Positions 1 through 8,692 of a stretch of DNA of 64,000 nt are shown piece by piece. The stretch covers positions 632,979 to 696,978 of the forward strand of contig NZ_BSFI01000007.1 in assembly GCF_027922265.1 (NCBI RefSeq). Reading direction: 5' to 3'. The translations under genes were made by a program, and so were the position numbers. Below the pieces are notes generated by a model. It worked only from the letters and a program-made list of their open reading frames with translations. It was not told the DNA's origin and searched no databases. The DNA comes from Hansschlegelia plantiphila. Lineage in GTDB: Bacteria > Pseudomonadota > Alphaproteobacteria > Rhizobiales > Methylopilaceae. The stretch's first letter is position 1; every line of letters begins with the position of its first letter.

Positions 1-905
1 ACCGCAATCACGGCTTCCGGCGTCGTTTCGCCGAGGGCGCCGTCGGCGATGAGACGGTCAGCCGCCCGTCCCGGCAGCGCGATATGGGTCGCTCCGAGAC
101 CCTCCGCGGCGGCGGCGAAGGCGGCGGTCGTCGACGGCTGGTGGAAACACGCGACGGCCCCCGTGGTGAGCCACGGAGCGAGGCCAGTGGCGAGCCCGGC
201 GAGCCCGCCGAGGTCCAGCGTCGAGAGCAACTTGCTGCGGTCTGTCAGCTGCGCTGCGAGGAGCGGCGTCAGGCAGGCGGCCACGAGGTCGTTGTGGCTC
301 CGCGGCGCCGGGGCGCCGCCGGCCTCGAAGGTGATGATCGCGATATGATCGGCGGCGTCGTCCGGGCGTTCGGCCAATGGAGAACCGCCGGCTTCCAGAG
401 TCAGCGCCTCGTCGAGCGGCGTCGCGCCGTCCGGAGATGCGTCGCCGAAGCTGCCGACGAAGCGCAGCGTATCCAGTCCGGCCGCAATCTCGCAGGCGAT
501 CTCGGCGAGCGCCGCGCCGCCGGCCTCGGTCGCCGCCACGACCGCGGCGGCGCCGACGGTCGCAAGCGCGCGCGCCGTCTCGCGGCGGCGCCATGCGATC
601 GGCAGCATCGCCGGGATCAGCCCCGCGCGCCACAGCGCGAGGCAGGTGAGCGCTCCTTCGAACCGCGAGCCGAGCTGGACTCCGACCACGGCGTCCTCGC
701 CGAGCCGCCAGTGGGAGAACACCTCCGCCAGCGCCGAGACCGCCCGGTCGACCTCCCGCCAGGCGCCGTCGAAGGGCAGGGCGGGATCGAACAACGCCGG
801 TTCGTCCGGCCGTCGCCGGGCGTTAAGCGCAAGCACGTCGTCCAGCTTGGCGCCGCCGGCGACCGGGTTCGGCATCGGGTCATGGGCGAAAGGTTCGAGG
901 CGCAT
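1..905 (-). CDS. AMP-binding (adenylate-forming) enzyme-like protein, 3' end outside the window
   Basis: Reading frame open from an ATG at 905 to the left edge, giving about 301 residues with no stop. The N-terminal half resembles the ANL superfamily of acyl-CoA synthetases, with the pattern 'LDDVLALNARRRPDEPALFD' followed by 'VVGVQLGS' and 'LWRAGLIPAMLPI'. The phosphate-binding loop that normally reads TSGTTGxPKG is replaced at about residues 192-200 by 'TFEAGGAPAP', so the usual Ser/Thr, Gly and Lys residues are missing. The gene follows the peptide-binding protein gene by only 13 bases and is probably co-transcribed with it. Family assignment is fair; the substrate is unknown and catalytic competence is doubtful. 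The C-terminal half cannot be judged. Confidence 0.6.
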   Translation of the reverse strand, partial: MRLEPFAHDPMPNPVAGGAKLDDVLALNARRRPDEPALFDPALPFDGAWREVDRAVSALAEVFSHWRLGEDAVVGVQLGSRFEGALTCLALWRAGLIPAMLPIAWRRRETARALATVGAAAVVAATEAGGAALAEIACEIAAGLDTLRFVGSFGDASPDGATPLDEALTLEAGGSPLAERPDDAADHIAIITFEAGGAPAPRSHNDLVAACLTPLLAAQLTDRSKLLSTLDLGGLAGLATGLAPWLTTGAVACFHQPSTTAAFAAAAEGLGATHIALPGRAADRLIADGALGETTPEAVIA

Positions 906-918
906 CGTTGTTCCTCGG

Positions 919-2769
919 TCAGCCGGCGGACGATGGCGCGCGCCACCAGGTCTCGAGCGCGGGGCCATAGAGCGGCGTGGTCTCTGGCCGCTCGACCGTC
1001 TTCCAGCGCGCGATCCATTGCTCCTTCACGTGGAACAGCGGCACGACGTAGAACCCGGACAGCAGGACGCGGTCGAGCGCCCGGACCGCGGAGACGAAGT
1101 CGGGCCGTTCCCGGGCCACGAGCAGCGCCGCGATCATCGCGTCGACCGCCGGCTGCTTGACGCCCATGTAGTTGCGCTCGCCCGGCGTGTCGGCCGCGGC
1201 GACGCTCCAGTATTTCTTCTGCTCGGCGCCGGGCGAGAGCGACGAGACCCAGTTGTAGAGGATCATGTCGAAATCGTAGGTCTGCATCCGCCTGAAGGCC
1301 TGGATGGAGTCCGCGAGCCTCACCGTCGCGCGTATGCCGGCCCGCTCGAGTCCTCGGACGTAAGCGAGCGACAGCCGCTCCTGCTCCTTGGTCGAAACCA
1401 TGATCTCGAAGCGCATCGGCTCGCCGTCCGCGTCGCGCCGAAGCTCGCCGTTCTTCGCCGACCAGCCCGCGGCGGAGAGCAGATCAAGCGCCTGACGAAG
1501 CTTCTCGCGGTCCCGGCCCGTGCCGTCAGTCCGGGAGGCGCTCCAGCGACCCTCCAGAATGTCGTCGCGCACGACGCCGGGGAAGGGGGCGAGCAACTCC
1601 CGCTCCCGCGCATCGGCCGGCCGGCCCTGCGAGGACAGCTCCGAGCCTTCGTAATAGCTCTGCGTCCGGAGCGTCGCGCTGGCGAACATGTTCCGGTCGA
1701 CCCATTCATAGTCGAACAGGAATCCCAGCGCCTCGCGCACCCGAACGTCGGAGAACACCGGCTTTCGGGTGTTGAACACGAAGGCGTTCATGCCCCACGG
1801 CAGCCCCGACTTGAAGCTTTCGAGCAGGATGTCGCCGCGGCGCACCGCGGGCGTGTCGTAGCCGGAGGTCCAGCGCGTCGCGTCGCCCTCGGGCCGCACG
1901 TCGATCAGGCCCTTCTTGAAGGCCTCGAACATGGCGTTGCCGTCGCGGTAGTAGTCGTAGCGGATCTCGTCGAAATTGTTCAGGCCGCGGTTCACCGGCA
2001 GGCCCGCGGCCCAGTAGTCGGGGTCGCGCCTGAAGGTGACGGACCGGCCCGGCTCGACGGCGCTGATGACATAAGGCCCTGTGCCGACCAGCGGCTTGAA
2101 GGTGGTCTCCTCGAACGACGCGACGTCCGTCGCGTGCGCCGCGAGCACCGGCATCAGGCCGAGGATCATTGGAAGTTCGCGGTCCTCCGACCCCGAGAGG
2201 TCGAAGCGCACGGTGCGCTCATCCTCGACCGTCACGCCCTTCACCCGGCGGTAGTTCGACCGGAAGGTCGGGTGGCCATGATCGCGCAGCAGTTCGAACG
2301 TGAAGACCACGTCGTCCGGGGTCACCCGCTCGCCGTCCGAGAAACGCGCCCGCGGATCGAGATGGAAGACGATGAAGTCGCGCTCGTCGGGAAGTCCGAC
2401 CGTCTCCGCGACAAGGCCATAAAGCGAGAACGGCTCGTCGTAACTGCGCGCCAGCAGGCTCTCATAGACAAAGCCCCGGAGCCCCTGCGCCTGCGCGCCC
2501 TTGTAGGCGTAGGGATTCAGTGTGTCGAAGCCGCCGAGCCAGCCATAAACGAGTCGGCCGCCTTTCGGCGCGTCGGCGCGGACGTAAGGCAGCTTGTCGA
2601 AGCCGGGTTTGAGCGCAGGCACGCCATGCATCGCGACGCCGTGAAGGAGGGGCAGGCCCTCCTCGGATGCGGCGGACTGGGGCAGGGCGAGGGCGAGCGC
2701 AAGCGCCGGGGCGGCGCGAAGGACGCCCCGCCTGTCGATCTCCGGTCCGTCAGGTCGCCAGGTCGCCAT
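919..2769 (-). CDS. YejA-type peptide ABC transporter substrate-binding protein (SBP family 5)
   Basis: Periplasmic solute-binding protein of about 616 residues that should deliver oligopeptides (YejA-like clade) to an ABC importer. The ATG at 2769 gives the N-terminus MATWRPDG, with an 'IDRRGVLRAA' twin-arginine-like motif and a hydrophobic stretch, so Tat export is plausible. A GTG at 2796 would add nine residues. Family hallmarks are 'LNPYAYKGAQAQGLRGFVYESLL', 'DPRARFSDGERVTPDDVVFTF', 'PLVGTGPYVI' and 'FDMILYNWVSSLSPG'. No permease or ATPase genes lie beside it in the window. The next gene on the strand is an AMP-binding-like protein 13 bases downstream. Confidence 0.85.
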   Translation of the reverse strand: MATWRPDGPEIDRRGVLRAAPALALALALPQSAASEEGLPLLHGVAMHGVPALKPGFDKLPYVRADAPKGGRLVYGWLGGFDTLNPYAYKGAQAQGLRGFVYESLLARSYDEPFSLYGLVAETVGLPDERDFIVFHLDPRARFSDGERVTPDDVVFTFELLRDHGHPTFRSNYRRVKGVTVEDERTVRFDLSGSEDRELPMILGLMPVLAAHATDVASFEETTFKPLVGTGPYVISAVEPGRSVTFRRDPDYWAAGLPVNRGLNNFDEIRYDYYRDGNAMFEAFKKGLIDVRPEGDATRWTSGYDTPAVRRGDILLESFKSGLPWGMNAFVFNTRKPVFSDVRVREALGFLFDYEWVDRNMFASATLRTQSYYEGSELSSQGRPADARERELLAPFPGVVRDDILEGRWSASRTDGTGRDREKLRQALDLLSAAGWSAKNGELRRDADGEPMRFEIMVSTKEQERLSLAYVRGLERAGIRATVRLADSIQAFRRMQTYDFDMILYNWVSSLSPGAEQKKYWSVAAADTPGERNYMGVKQPAVDAMIAALLVARERPDFVSAVRALDRVLLSGFYVVPLFHVKEQWIARWKTVERPETTPLYGPALETWWRAPSSAG

Positions 2770-3047
2770 GGGCGCAAGCTCGCAAGCGAAGTTCACGATT
2801 CGCCATTCGTTTGGAAAAGGTTACCACAGCGACGCGGCCCGCCGTGGTCGGCCGGCGCGTCCCCGGCCGCCGGCGGCGTTTTCACGCTGCGGATTTCGTC
2901 ACTCTGTCGCCGTAATTCCTCGACAGACAGCCGGTCTTCGCTTACGCACCGCCCGGCCCCTCGGAGACGAGTTTCGGTATCCGAACGGCGCTAAGCGTGG
3001 GGGGCGTGGCCAAACCGGTCGTCCCGACCGACAGGAAGGAACGTCGT

Positions 3048-3770
3048 ATGGAATTGGGTAAGTTCGCGCGCCTCGCCGTGCTCTCCGTCGCACTTGGCGC
3101 TGTCGCAGGGCCCGCTTACGCTCAGGACAAGCCCGCCGCTCCCGCGCCGGACGCCGCCGCTCCGGCCGGTCCCGGCCCGATGCCGGCCACCCCGCCTGCG
3201 CCGCCGCAGCCGAACTGGGTGAAGATCTGCAACACCGATCCGACCGCGAAGAAGGAGGTCTGCCTGACCTCGCGCGACCTCCGCGCCGAGACCGGCCAGA
3301 CCGTCGCCTCCATCGCGGTCCGCACGATTTCGGGCGAGCCCAAGAAGTTCCTGCTCGCCGCCGTCCCGCCTGGTCTGCTGCTGCAGCCGGGCGTCCGCGT
3401 CGCCGTCGACCAGAACGCGCCCGCCAACGGCAAGTACTCGATCTGCTTCCCGAACGCCTGCTACGCCGAGCTCGAGATCAGCGACGCCTTCTTTAAGAAC
3501 CTGCAGAAGGGCACCAACCTCATCGTGCAGGCGATGAACCAGCAGGCCAAGACGCTGAACTTCCCGGTCAGCCTCGCCGGCTTCTCGAAGGCCTATGACG
3601 GTCCGGCCGCGGACCCGAAGGCGATCGAGGAGTACAAGAAGGAAATGAACGAGGGCATGAACCGGCTCGCCCAGGAACGCCGCGACAAGCTCCAGGGCCC
3701 GGCGTCCGCCTCTCCTCCGACCGACGGCGGCCCCGCGGTGGGCGACAAGGCTCCGGTCAAGGGCCAGTGA
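3048..3770 (+). CDS. Invasion-associated locus B (IalB) family protein
   Basis: Exported 240-residue protein of the IalB family. Members of this family are common in Rhizobiales and named after a Bartonella erythrocyte-invasion factor; in free-living species the role is undefined. The ATG at 3048 is preceded by an AGGAAGGA ribosome site and opens a standard signal peptide ending 'AGPAYAQ'. A Pro/Ala-rich linker (residues about 25-55) precedes the IalB domain with 'NWVKICNTD', paired cysteines ('KICN', 'EVCLT', 'YSICFPNACYAE'), 'PPGLLLQPGVRV' and 'LIVQAMN'. An in-frame GTG/ATG further upstream lacks a ribosome site. The gene ends before a strong hairpin terminator. Confidence 0.88.
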   Translation: MELGKFARLAVLSVALGAVAGPAYAQDKPAAPAPDAAAPAGPGPMPATPPAPPQPNWVKICNTDPTAKKEVCLTSRDLRAETGQTVASIAVRTISGEPKKFLLAAVPPGLLLQPGVRVAVDQNAPANGKYSICFPNACYAELEISDAFFKNLQKGTNLIVQAMNQQAKTLNFPVSLAGFSKAYDGPAADPKAIEEYKKEMNEGMNRLAQERRDKLQGPASASPPTDGGPAVGDKAPVKGQ

Positions 3771-3797
3771 TCGACGCGGTCCTAAAGGACTGAAAGC

Positions 3798-3826
3798 AAA
3801 ACGCCCGGGCCAAGCCCGGGCGTTTT
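3798..3826. terminator. Bidirectional rho-independent terminator between ialB-like gene and hspQ
   Basis: A perfect 13-bp inverted repeat (AAAACGCCCGGGC and its complement) encloses a CAA loop. It reads into TTTTCGTTT on the plus strand and TTTTGC on the minus strand. It sits between two convergent genes, so it can stop both. Confidence 0.92.
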
Positions 3827-3890
3827 CGTTTGCGGGGTAGCGCTGACGCAGGGACGTCGATCGCCGCTGCGCCGGACGGCGTGTGAGGGG

Positions 3891-4229
3891 TCAGTTCATC
3901 ATCGTGCGGCGATAGCGGTACGAGCCGTCGTCGGCGCGGTCGAACATGGCGTCGATCTGCGGATGGCGGACCGGCTCTCCGCTCGTGTCGCGCACGAGGT
4001 TCTGCTCGGAAACGTAGGCGACGTACTGCGAATCCGAGTTCTCGGCGAGCAGATGGTAGAATGGCTGGTCACGCTCCGGGCGCACCTCGCTCGGGATCGA
4101 CTCCCACCAGTCCTCGGTGTTCGCGAAGGTCGGGTCGACGTCATAGACCACGCCGCGGAACGGGTGCAGCCGGTGGCGCACCACGTCTCCGATCGTGAAT
4201 TTCGCGTCGCGGCGTCTCGGGGCGAACAT
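3891..4229 (-). CDS. hspQ: Heat shock protein HspQ (YccV/hemimethylated-DNA-binding family)
   Basis: Small protein of 112 residues matching HspQ. In E. coli HspQ stabilises mutant DnaA and acts as a Lon specificity factor, and it belongs to the YccV-like family first described for hemimethylated DNA binding. Diagnostic stretches are 'AKFTIGDVVRHRLHPFRGVV', 'VDPTFANTEDWW', 'QPFYHLLAEN' and 'YVAYVSEQNLV'. The ATG at 4229 gives the family-typical N-terminus; upstream in-frame starts add non-conserved sequence. It is convergent with the IalB gene and shares its terminator. Confidence 0.92.
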   Translation of the reverse strand: MFAPRRRDAKFTIGDVVRHRLHPFRGVVYDVDPTFANTEDWWESIPSEVRPERDQPFYHLLAENSDSQYVAYVSEQNLVRDTSGEPVRHPQIDAMFDRADDGSYRYRRTMMN

Positions 4230-4320
4230 GTCGCTTCGGTCCAGCTTTCCGGGACGCGGGAGATGATATGAGCCGCGGGCGCGCGTCAACAACCGAGCGG
4301 CCCCGGCCGGTTGCAAAGCG

Positions 4321-5361
4321 TCAGAGGCCGTAGCGCTCCGCAAGCTCCGGCTCGCGCTCGGCGATCTGCTTCGCGAGGTCGACGATCACGCGCGCCTGCT
4401 TCCACGTCGCGTCGTCCTGCATCTTGCCGTCGAGCATCACGGCGCCGGTGCCGTCCGGCATCGCGTCGACGATCCGCTTGGCGAACTTCACCTCCTCGAC
4501 GTCCGGCGAGAACACCTGCTTGGCGATCGTCACCTGCGAAGGATGCAGCGTCCAGGCGCCGACGCAGCCGAGCAGGAAGGCGTTGCGGAACTGCGCCTCG
4601 CAGGCCGCCGAGTCCGAGAAGTCGCCGAACGGCCCGTAGAACGGCTTGATTCCGTTCGCCGCGCAGGCGTCGACCATCTTGGCGATCGTGTAGTGCCAGA
4701 GATCCTGCTGGTAGAAGGCGCGGGGCGCATCGCCCTCCTTGTCGGTGAGCACGCCGTAGCCGGGATGGCCGCCGCCGACGCGGGTGGTCTTCATGCGGCG
4801 CGAGGCGGCGAGATCGGCCGGCCCGAGGCTCATCCCGTGCATGCGTGGGCTGGACGAGGCGATCTCCTCGACGTTCATGACGCCCTGCGCGGTTTCGAGG
4901 ATCGCGTGGATCATGATCGGCTTCTCGAGCTTGTGCCGCGCCTCGAGCTGGGCGAGCAGGCGGTCGAGATAGTGGACGTCCCACGAACCCTCGACCTTCG
5001 GCAGCATGATAACGTCGAGCTTGGCGCCGACCGCGCCGACGATCTCGATGACGTCGTCGAGCGCCCACGGGCTGTCGAGCGCGTTCATGCGGATCCAGAG
5101 GCCGGTCGCGCCGAAGTCCGTCGCCTTCGCCATCTCGATGAAGCCTGCGCGGGCCGCCTCCTTGGCGTCGGCCGGCACGGCGTCCTCAAGATTGCCGAGC
5201 ACGACGTCGACCTGGGATGCGAGGTCGGCGGCGCGCAGGCGGATCTTCTCGACGTGCGGCGGCACGAAATGGATCATGCGCTCGACCCGGACCGGCGGCT
5301 CGCGGAACGGCTCCGGCGCGCCGAGCGCGAGCGGGCGGTAATAGGCGCTCGGGACGATCAT
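4321..5361 (-). CDS. mcl: Malyl-CoA / beta-methylmalyl-CoA lyase (CitE-like)
   Basis: 346-residue HpcH/HpaI-CitE superfamily lyase that cleaves (S)-malyl-CoA to glyoxylate and acetyl-CoA. This is a key step of the serine cycle for formaldehyde assimilation and of the ethylmalonyl-CoA/3-hydroxypropionate pathways. Visible signatures are the acidic metal-site motif '[19 protein letters not shown]', '[19 protein letters not shown]', '[19 protein letters not shown]', '[21 protein letters not shown]' and '[17 protein letters not shown]'. Length and motifs match Mcl1/MclA rather than citrate lyase beta subunits, which are shorter. Unlike the Methylobacterium serine-cycle cluster, no other serine-cycle gene is adjacent. 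The gene stands alone between hspQ and a divergent transporter. Confidence 0.88.
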   Translation of the reverse strand: MIVPSAYYRPLALGAPEPFREPPVRVERMIHFVPPHVEKIRLRAADLASQVDVVLGNLEDAVPADAKEAARAGFIEMAKATDFGATGLWIRMNALDSPWALDDVIEIVGAVGAKLDVIMLPKVEGSWDVHYLDRLLAQLEARHKLEKPIMIHAILETAQGVMNVEEIASSSPRMHGMSLGPADLAASRRMKTTRVGGGHPGYGVLTDKEGDAPRAFYQQDLWHYTIAKMVDACAANGIKPFYGPFGDFSDSAACEAQFRNAFLLGCVGAWTLHPSQVTIAKQVFSPDVEEVKFAKRIVDAMPDGTGAVMLDGKMQDDATWKQARVIVDLAKQIAEREPELAERYGL

Positions 5362-5525
5362 GGGCGGAGCTCCGGCTGGACGGGGGAGGAGGGGCTATTT
5401 CGCGGGGCGCATGCTGCGGCGCAAGGCGTCTTTCGTCGCAATGCGGAGCCGCTGGGGGCGGGCCGGAATGGCGGGCATGCTGCGGCGTCGATTGACCGGA
5501 GAGGGCCGACGCTCTAGCGGGGCGC

Positions 5526-6473
5526 ATGAGCGACGTCGCCGGTCTTGTCTTTCCCTTCTTCGGCCTGATCTTCCTGGGCTTCCTGTGCGGCCGGCTGGCC
5601 CGCGCGCACGAGGAAGGCCTCGCCTGGTTCAACGTCTACATCGTCTATGTCGCCGTCCCCGCGCTCTATTTCGTGCTGATCTCGCGCACCCCGTTCGAGG
5701 AGCTTGCAAATGTCGGCTTCGTCGCGGCGACGACCACGGCGACCTTCACGGCCTTCCTGATCTCGCTCGGCATCGGCCTTCTGGCGTCGCGTGGAAACCT
5801 AGCCGAAGCGACGATGCAGGGCGTCGCCGGGAGCTATTCGAACGTCGGCTATATGGGCCCGGGCCTGACGATGGCCGCGCTCGGTCCGGCCGCGGCGGCC
5901 CCGACCGCGCTGATCTTCGTGTTCGACTGCACGCTGCTGTTCACGCTGGTCCCGTTCCTGATGTCCGTCGCGGGTCCTCGCCATGACAGCCTCGGCGCCA
6001 CCGCGCGTCTGGTCGTGCGCCGCGTCGCGCTGCATCCCTTCAACATCGCGACGGTGGTCGGCGGGATCGCGGCCTATTTCCACTGGCTGCCGCCGGCGCC
6101 CGTCATGCAGATGGTGACGCTGCTCAGCGGTTCGGCCGCGCCGTGCGCGCTGTTCGTGATGGGCGTGACGGTCGCCCTCCGCCCGCTCAAGCGCGTTCCG
6201 CCCGAACTCCCTGCGCTGCTCGCTGTGAAGCTGGTGCTTCATCCCGTGATCGTCTGGACGATCCTGCACCTCGTCGGCGGTTTCGATCCGCTCTGGGTCG
6301 CGACCGCCGTGCTGATGGCGTCGCTGCCGCCGGCGCTCAATGTGTTCGTGATCGCCAATCAGTACCGCGTCTATGTCGAGCGGGCGTCGAGCGTCGTTCT
6401 GGTCGGGACGGTGATCTCGGTCGTCACCGTGACCGGGCTGCTCGCGGCGATGGTCCACGGCCGCCTGTTCTAG
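5526..6473 (+). CDS. AEC (auxin efflux carrier) family transporter
   Basis: Integral membrane protein of 315 residues with about ten hydrophobic segments in two halves, matching the AEC family of secondary carriers. Characterised bacterial relatives move small carboxylates such as malate or malonate. Typical stretches are 'FPFFGLIFLGFLCGRLA', 'AVPALYFVLISRTPF', 'AGSYSNVGYMGPGL' (the conserved N-x-G-x-M/L-G crossover) and the C-terminal 'MASLPPALNVFVIANQY'. It starts at ATG 5526, divergent from mcl, and converges with the UbiH-like gene 10 bases away. The neighbour mcl might suggest an organic-acid substrate, but that is inference only. Confidence 0.85.
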   Translation: MSDVAGLVFPFFGLIFLGFLCGRLARAHEEGLAWFNVYIVYVAVPALYFVLISRTPFEELANVGFVAATTTATFTAFLISLGIGLLASRGNLAEATMQGVAGSYSNVGYMGPGLTMAALGPAAAAPTALIFVFDCTLLFTLVPFLMSVAGPRHDSLGATARLVVRRVALHPFNIATVVGGIAAYFHWLPPAPVMQMVTLLSGSAAPCALFVMGVTVALRPLKRVPPELPALLAVKLVLHPVIVWTILHLVGGFDPLWVATAVLMASLPPALNVFVIANQYRVYVERASSVVLVGTVISVVTVTGLLAAMVHGRLF

Positions 6474-6483
6474 GCGCGGCGCC

Positions 6484-7659
6484 TCAGAACGCCGGGCCGC
6501 CGGCCAGCCCCTCCCGCATCACGAAGCGCCGCAGCGGCCCGATCCGCGACAGCGCGGCGAGGCCGAAGCCGCGGGCGGCGTGGACGGGGGTCAGCGAGCT
6601 CAGCAGCGAGCGGTTGAGCAGGTCGGTCGCGGCTGCGCGCGAATAGACGTCGCCGACGCGCGAGCGGGCGTAGGCGCGCAGCGTCCGCCCGTCGCCGACG
6701 TCCCGCCGTTCGGCGAGCGCCGTGGCGATGGCTTTGGCGGCGCCAGCGGCGTCGCGGACGCCGAGGTTGAGCCCCTGCGCGCCGATCGGAGGCAGAACAT
6801 GACCGGATTCGCCCACCAGCAGCGTGCGGGCCGCGGCGAAACGGGTCGCGACGCCCACCGTGATGGGGAAGGACCCGACGGCGCCCTCGAGCCGCATCGC
6901 TCCGAGCAGACGCCCGCTTTTCAGCGTCGCGGCTTCCGCCAGCGCCTCGGGGGAGAGCGCGAGGAGCGAGTCGGCGCGAGCCGGGGAGGCGACCCACACC
7001 ACGCTCGACCGCTTTCCCGGCAGGGGCACCAGCGTGAACGGGCCTTCCTCCGCCTGGATCTCGGTCGAAACGCCGTCATGGTCGCGGTCGTGCGAGACGA
7101 AGAAGGCGAGCGCCGTCTGCGGCGCGCGGCGGCTCTTGAAGCCGATGCCGGCCGCCTCGCGGAGCAGCGAGCCGCGGCCGTCGGCCGCGACCGCCAGCGC
7201 GGCGTCCAGCGTCGCGCCGTCGTCGAGCGTCAGCGACACGCTGTCGGCGGCCGGGCTGCTCCGCCGAACCTCGGCCGTGACGATCCGGACGCCCGGCGTG
7301 TTCGCCAGCGCTTCGATCAGCGCCTTGGTCAAGGCCGCGTTCGCGACGTTCCAGCCGAAGGCCTCGACGCCGATCTCTCCGGCCTCGAAGGTGACCTCCG
7401 GCGCGCGGAACAGGCGCCTGCCGCCATCGATGATGCGAAGCTTGAGGAGCGGCGCCGCGCCGGGCCGCAGCACGTCCCACACCCCCGCATCGCGCAGGAT
7501 CGCGACCGAGCCGTCGAGCAGCGCGGTGGTGCGCGTGTCAGGACGCGGCGCGGGAGCGATGAGGGTCGTCTGTGCGCCCGTCCGGGCGATCAGCAACGCC
7601 GCAAGCAGGCCGGCTGGGCCGCCTCCGACGACGGCGACGTCCTTGCGTGCGACGCTCAT
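6484..7659 (-). CDS. UbiH/UbiF/COQ6-family FAD-dependent hydroxylase
   Basis: 391-residue flavoprotein monooxygenase of the family that hydroxylates the ubiquinone ring. The N-terminal dinucleotide fold is 'VAVVGGGPAGLLAALL' (residues 9-24). The second FAD motif is 'LLVGESGHVLPPIGAQGLNLGVRDA', with GES-G where most relatives have GDAAH. 'DTRTTALLDGS' near residue 41 corresponds to the conserved D-x-R-x-x-A-L motif of the family. Which ring position it acts on cannot be told from sequence. It is divergent from terC. A COQ10-like gene lies about 3 kb downstream on the other strand but is not in the same operon. Confidence 0.85.
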   Translation of the reverse strand: MSVARKDVAVVGGGPAGLLAALLIARTGAQTTLIAPAPRPDTRTTALLDGSVAILRDAGVWDVLRPGAAPLLKLRIIDGGRRLFRAPEVTFEAGEIGVEAFGWNVANAALTKALIEALANTPGVRIVTAEVRRSSPAADSVSLTLDDGATLDAALAVAADGRGSLLREAAGIGFKSRRAPQTALAFFVSHDRDHDGVSTEIQAEEGPFTLVPLPGKRSSVVWVASPARADSLLALSPEALAEAATLKSGRLLGAMRLEGAVGSFPITVGVATRFAAARTLLVGESGHVLPPIGAQGLNLGVRDAAGAAKAIATALAERRDVGDGRTLRAYARSRVGDVYSRAAATDLLNRSLLSSLTPVHAARGFGLAALSRIGPLRRFVMREGLAGGPAF

Positions 7660-7841
7660 GATCCTCGTCCCGACCTATCCACGGGTTTGTGTGTAAGGCT
7701 GATCAGCGCCATCGGGAAGCGGGGAGGTCTCCTGGACCTGATGCGTTCGTGATCTCGCAGAGCCCCTCGCCGCCTTGTGATCGAACCGGGCGAAGCTATC
7801 TCGCAGTCGCAACAACGCGATCGACTGGAGACCGGGATACG

Positions 7842-8615
7842 ATGCTTGAGGTTTTTTCGACACCGGAGGCGTGGGCCGCGCTCCTCACGCTGACGGCGAT
7901 GGAGATCGTCCTCGGCATCGACAACGTCGTCTTCATTTCCGTGCTCGTGGCGAAGCTGCCGGAACATCAGGCGAAGCGCGCGCGTCAGGTCGGCCTGGGC
8001 CTCGCGCTCGTGTTCCGCATCGGCCTCCTCTTCATGCTGACCTGGCTGATCGGGCTGAAGGAGCCGGTGTTCAGCGCGCTCGGCCACGGCTTCTCGTGGC
8101 GCGACATCATCCTGATCGCCGGCGGCGGCTTCCTGATCGTCAAGGCGACGCTGGAGCTGCACAACTCGATCGAGGGCGAGGAGCACGGCTCAAAGGGCGC
8201 TGTTCAGAAGGCCTTCGCGATCATCATCGCGCAGATCATCGTGATCGACCTCGTGTTCTCAATCGACTCGATCATCACCGCGATTGGGATGGCCGAGTCG
8301 ATAGAGGTCATGATCGCGGCCGTCATGATCGCCGTCGCGGTGATGTATCTGTCGTCCGGCCCGATCAGCGACTTCGTTTCGCGACACCCGACCACCAAGG
8401 TTCTGGCGCTCGCATTCCTCCTGCTGATCGGCATGGTGCTCGTGGCCGACGGCTTCGGCTTCCACGTGCCGAAGGGCTACATCTACTCCGCGATGGCGTT
8501 CGCCCTGCTGGTGGAGATCCTCAACGTCGTCGCGAAGGGCCGGAAGGCGAAGCTGGCCTCGATCGCAGGAGTCAGCGACGCGCCGACGCGGCCTGCGGAT
8601 CGCACCGCGAGATGA
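7842..8615 (+). CDS. TerC family integral membrane protein
   Basis: 257-residue membrane protein with seven or more hydrophobic helices. TerC proteins are associated with tellurite resistance and, more generally, with manganese export or metal supply to exoenzymes. Conserved motifs are 'TAMEIVLGIDNVVFISVLVAKLP' and 'IIVIDLVFSIDSIITAIGMA', both with membrane-embedded Asp and Asn/Ser residues thought to bind metal. The ATG at 7842 opens the family-typical 'MLEVFSTPEAWAALLTLTAMEI'. A longer in-frame reading from 7689 adds hydrophilic sequence with no homology and is rejected. No yybP-ykoY-like riboswitch was recognised in the 180-base upstream gap. Confidence 0.9.
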   Translation: MLEVFSTPEAWAALLTLTAMEIVLGIDNVVFISVLVAKLPEHQAKRARQVGLGLALVFRIGLLFMLTWLIGLKEPVFSALGHGFSWRDIILIAGGGFLIVKATLELHNSIEGEEHGSKGAVQKAFAIIIAQIIVIDLVFSIDSIITAIGMAESIEVMIAAVMIAVAVMYLSSGPISDFVSRHPTTKVLALAFLLLIGMVLVADGFGFHVPKGYIYSAMAFALLVEILNVVAKGRKAKLASIAGVSDAPTRPADRTAR

Positions 8616-8692
8616 CGGCGGGCCGCTGAACGCGCTATTCAGCGAAGGTCGTCCCGGACATTGCGGGGCGGCCGGTCGGGAGACTTAAGAGC

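Noticed and set aside
646..2994. 782-codon plus-strand frame opposite the peptide-binding protein
   Set aside because: Shadow of the YejA-like gene, Arg/His-rich, no ribosome site.
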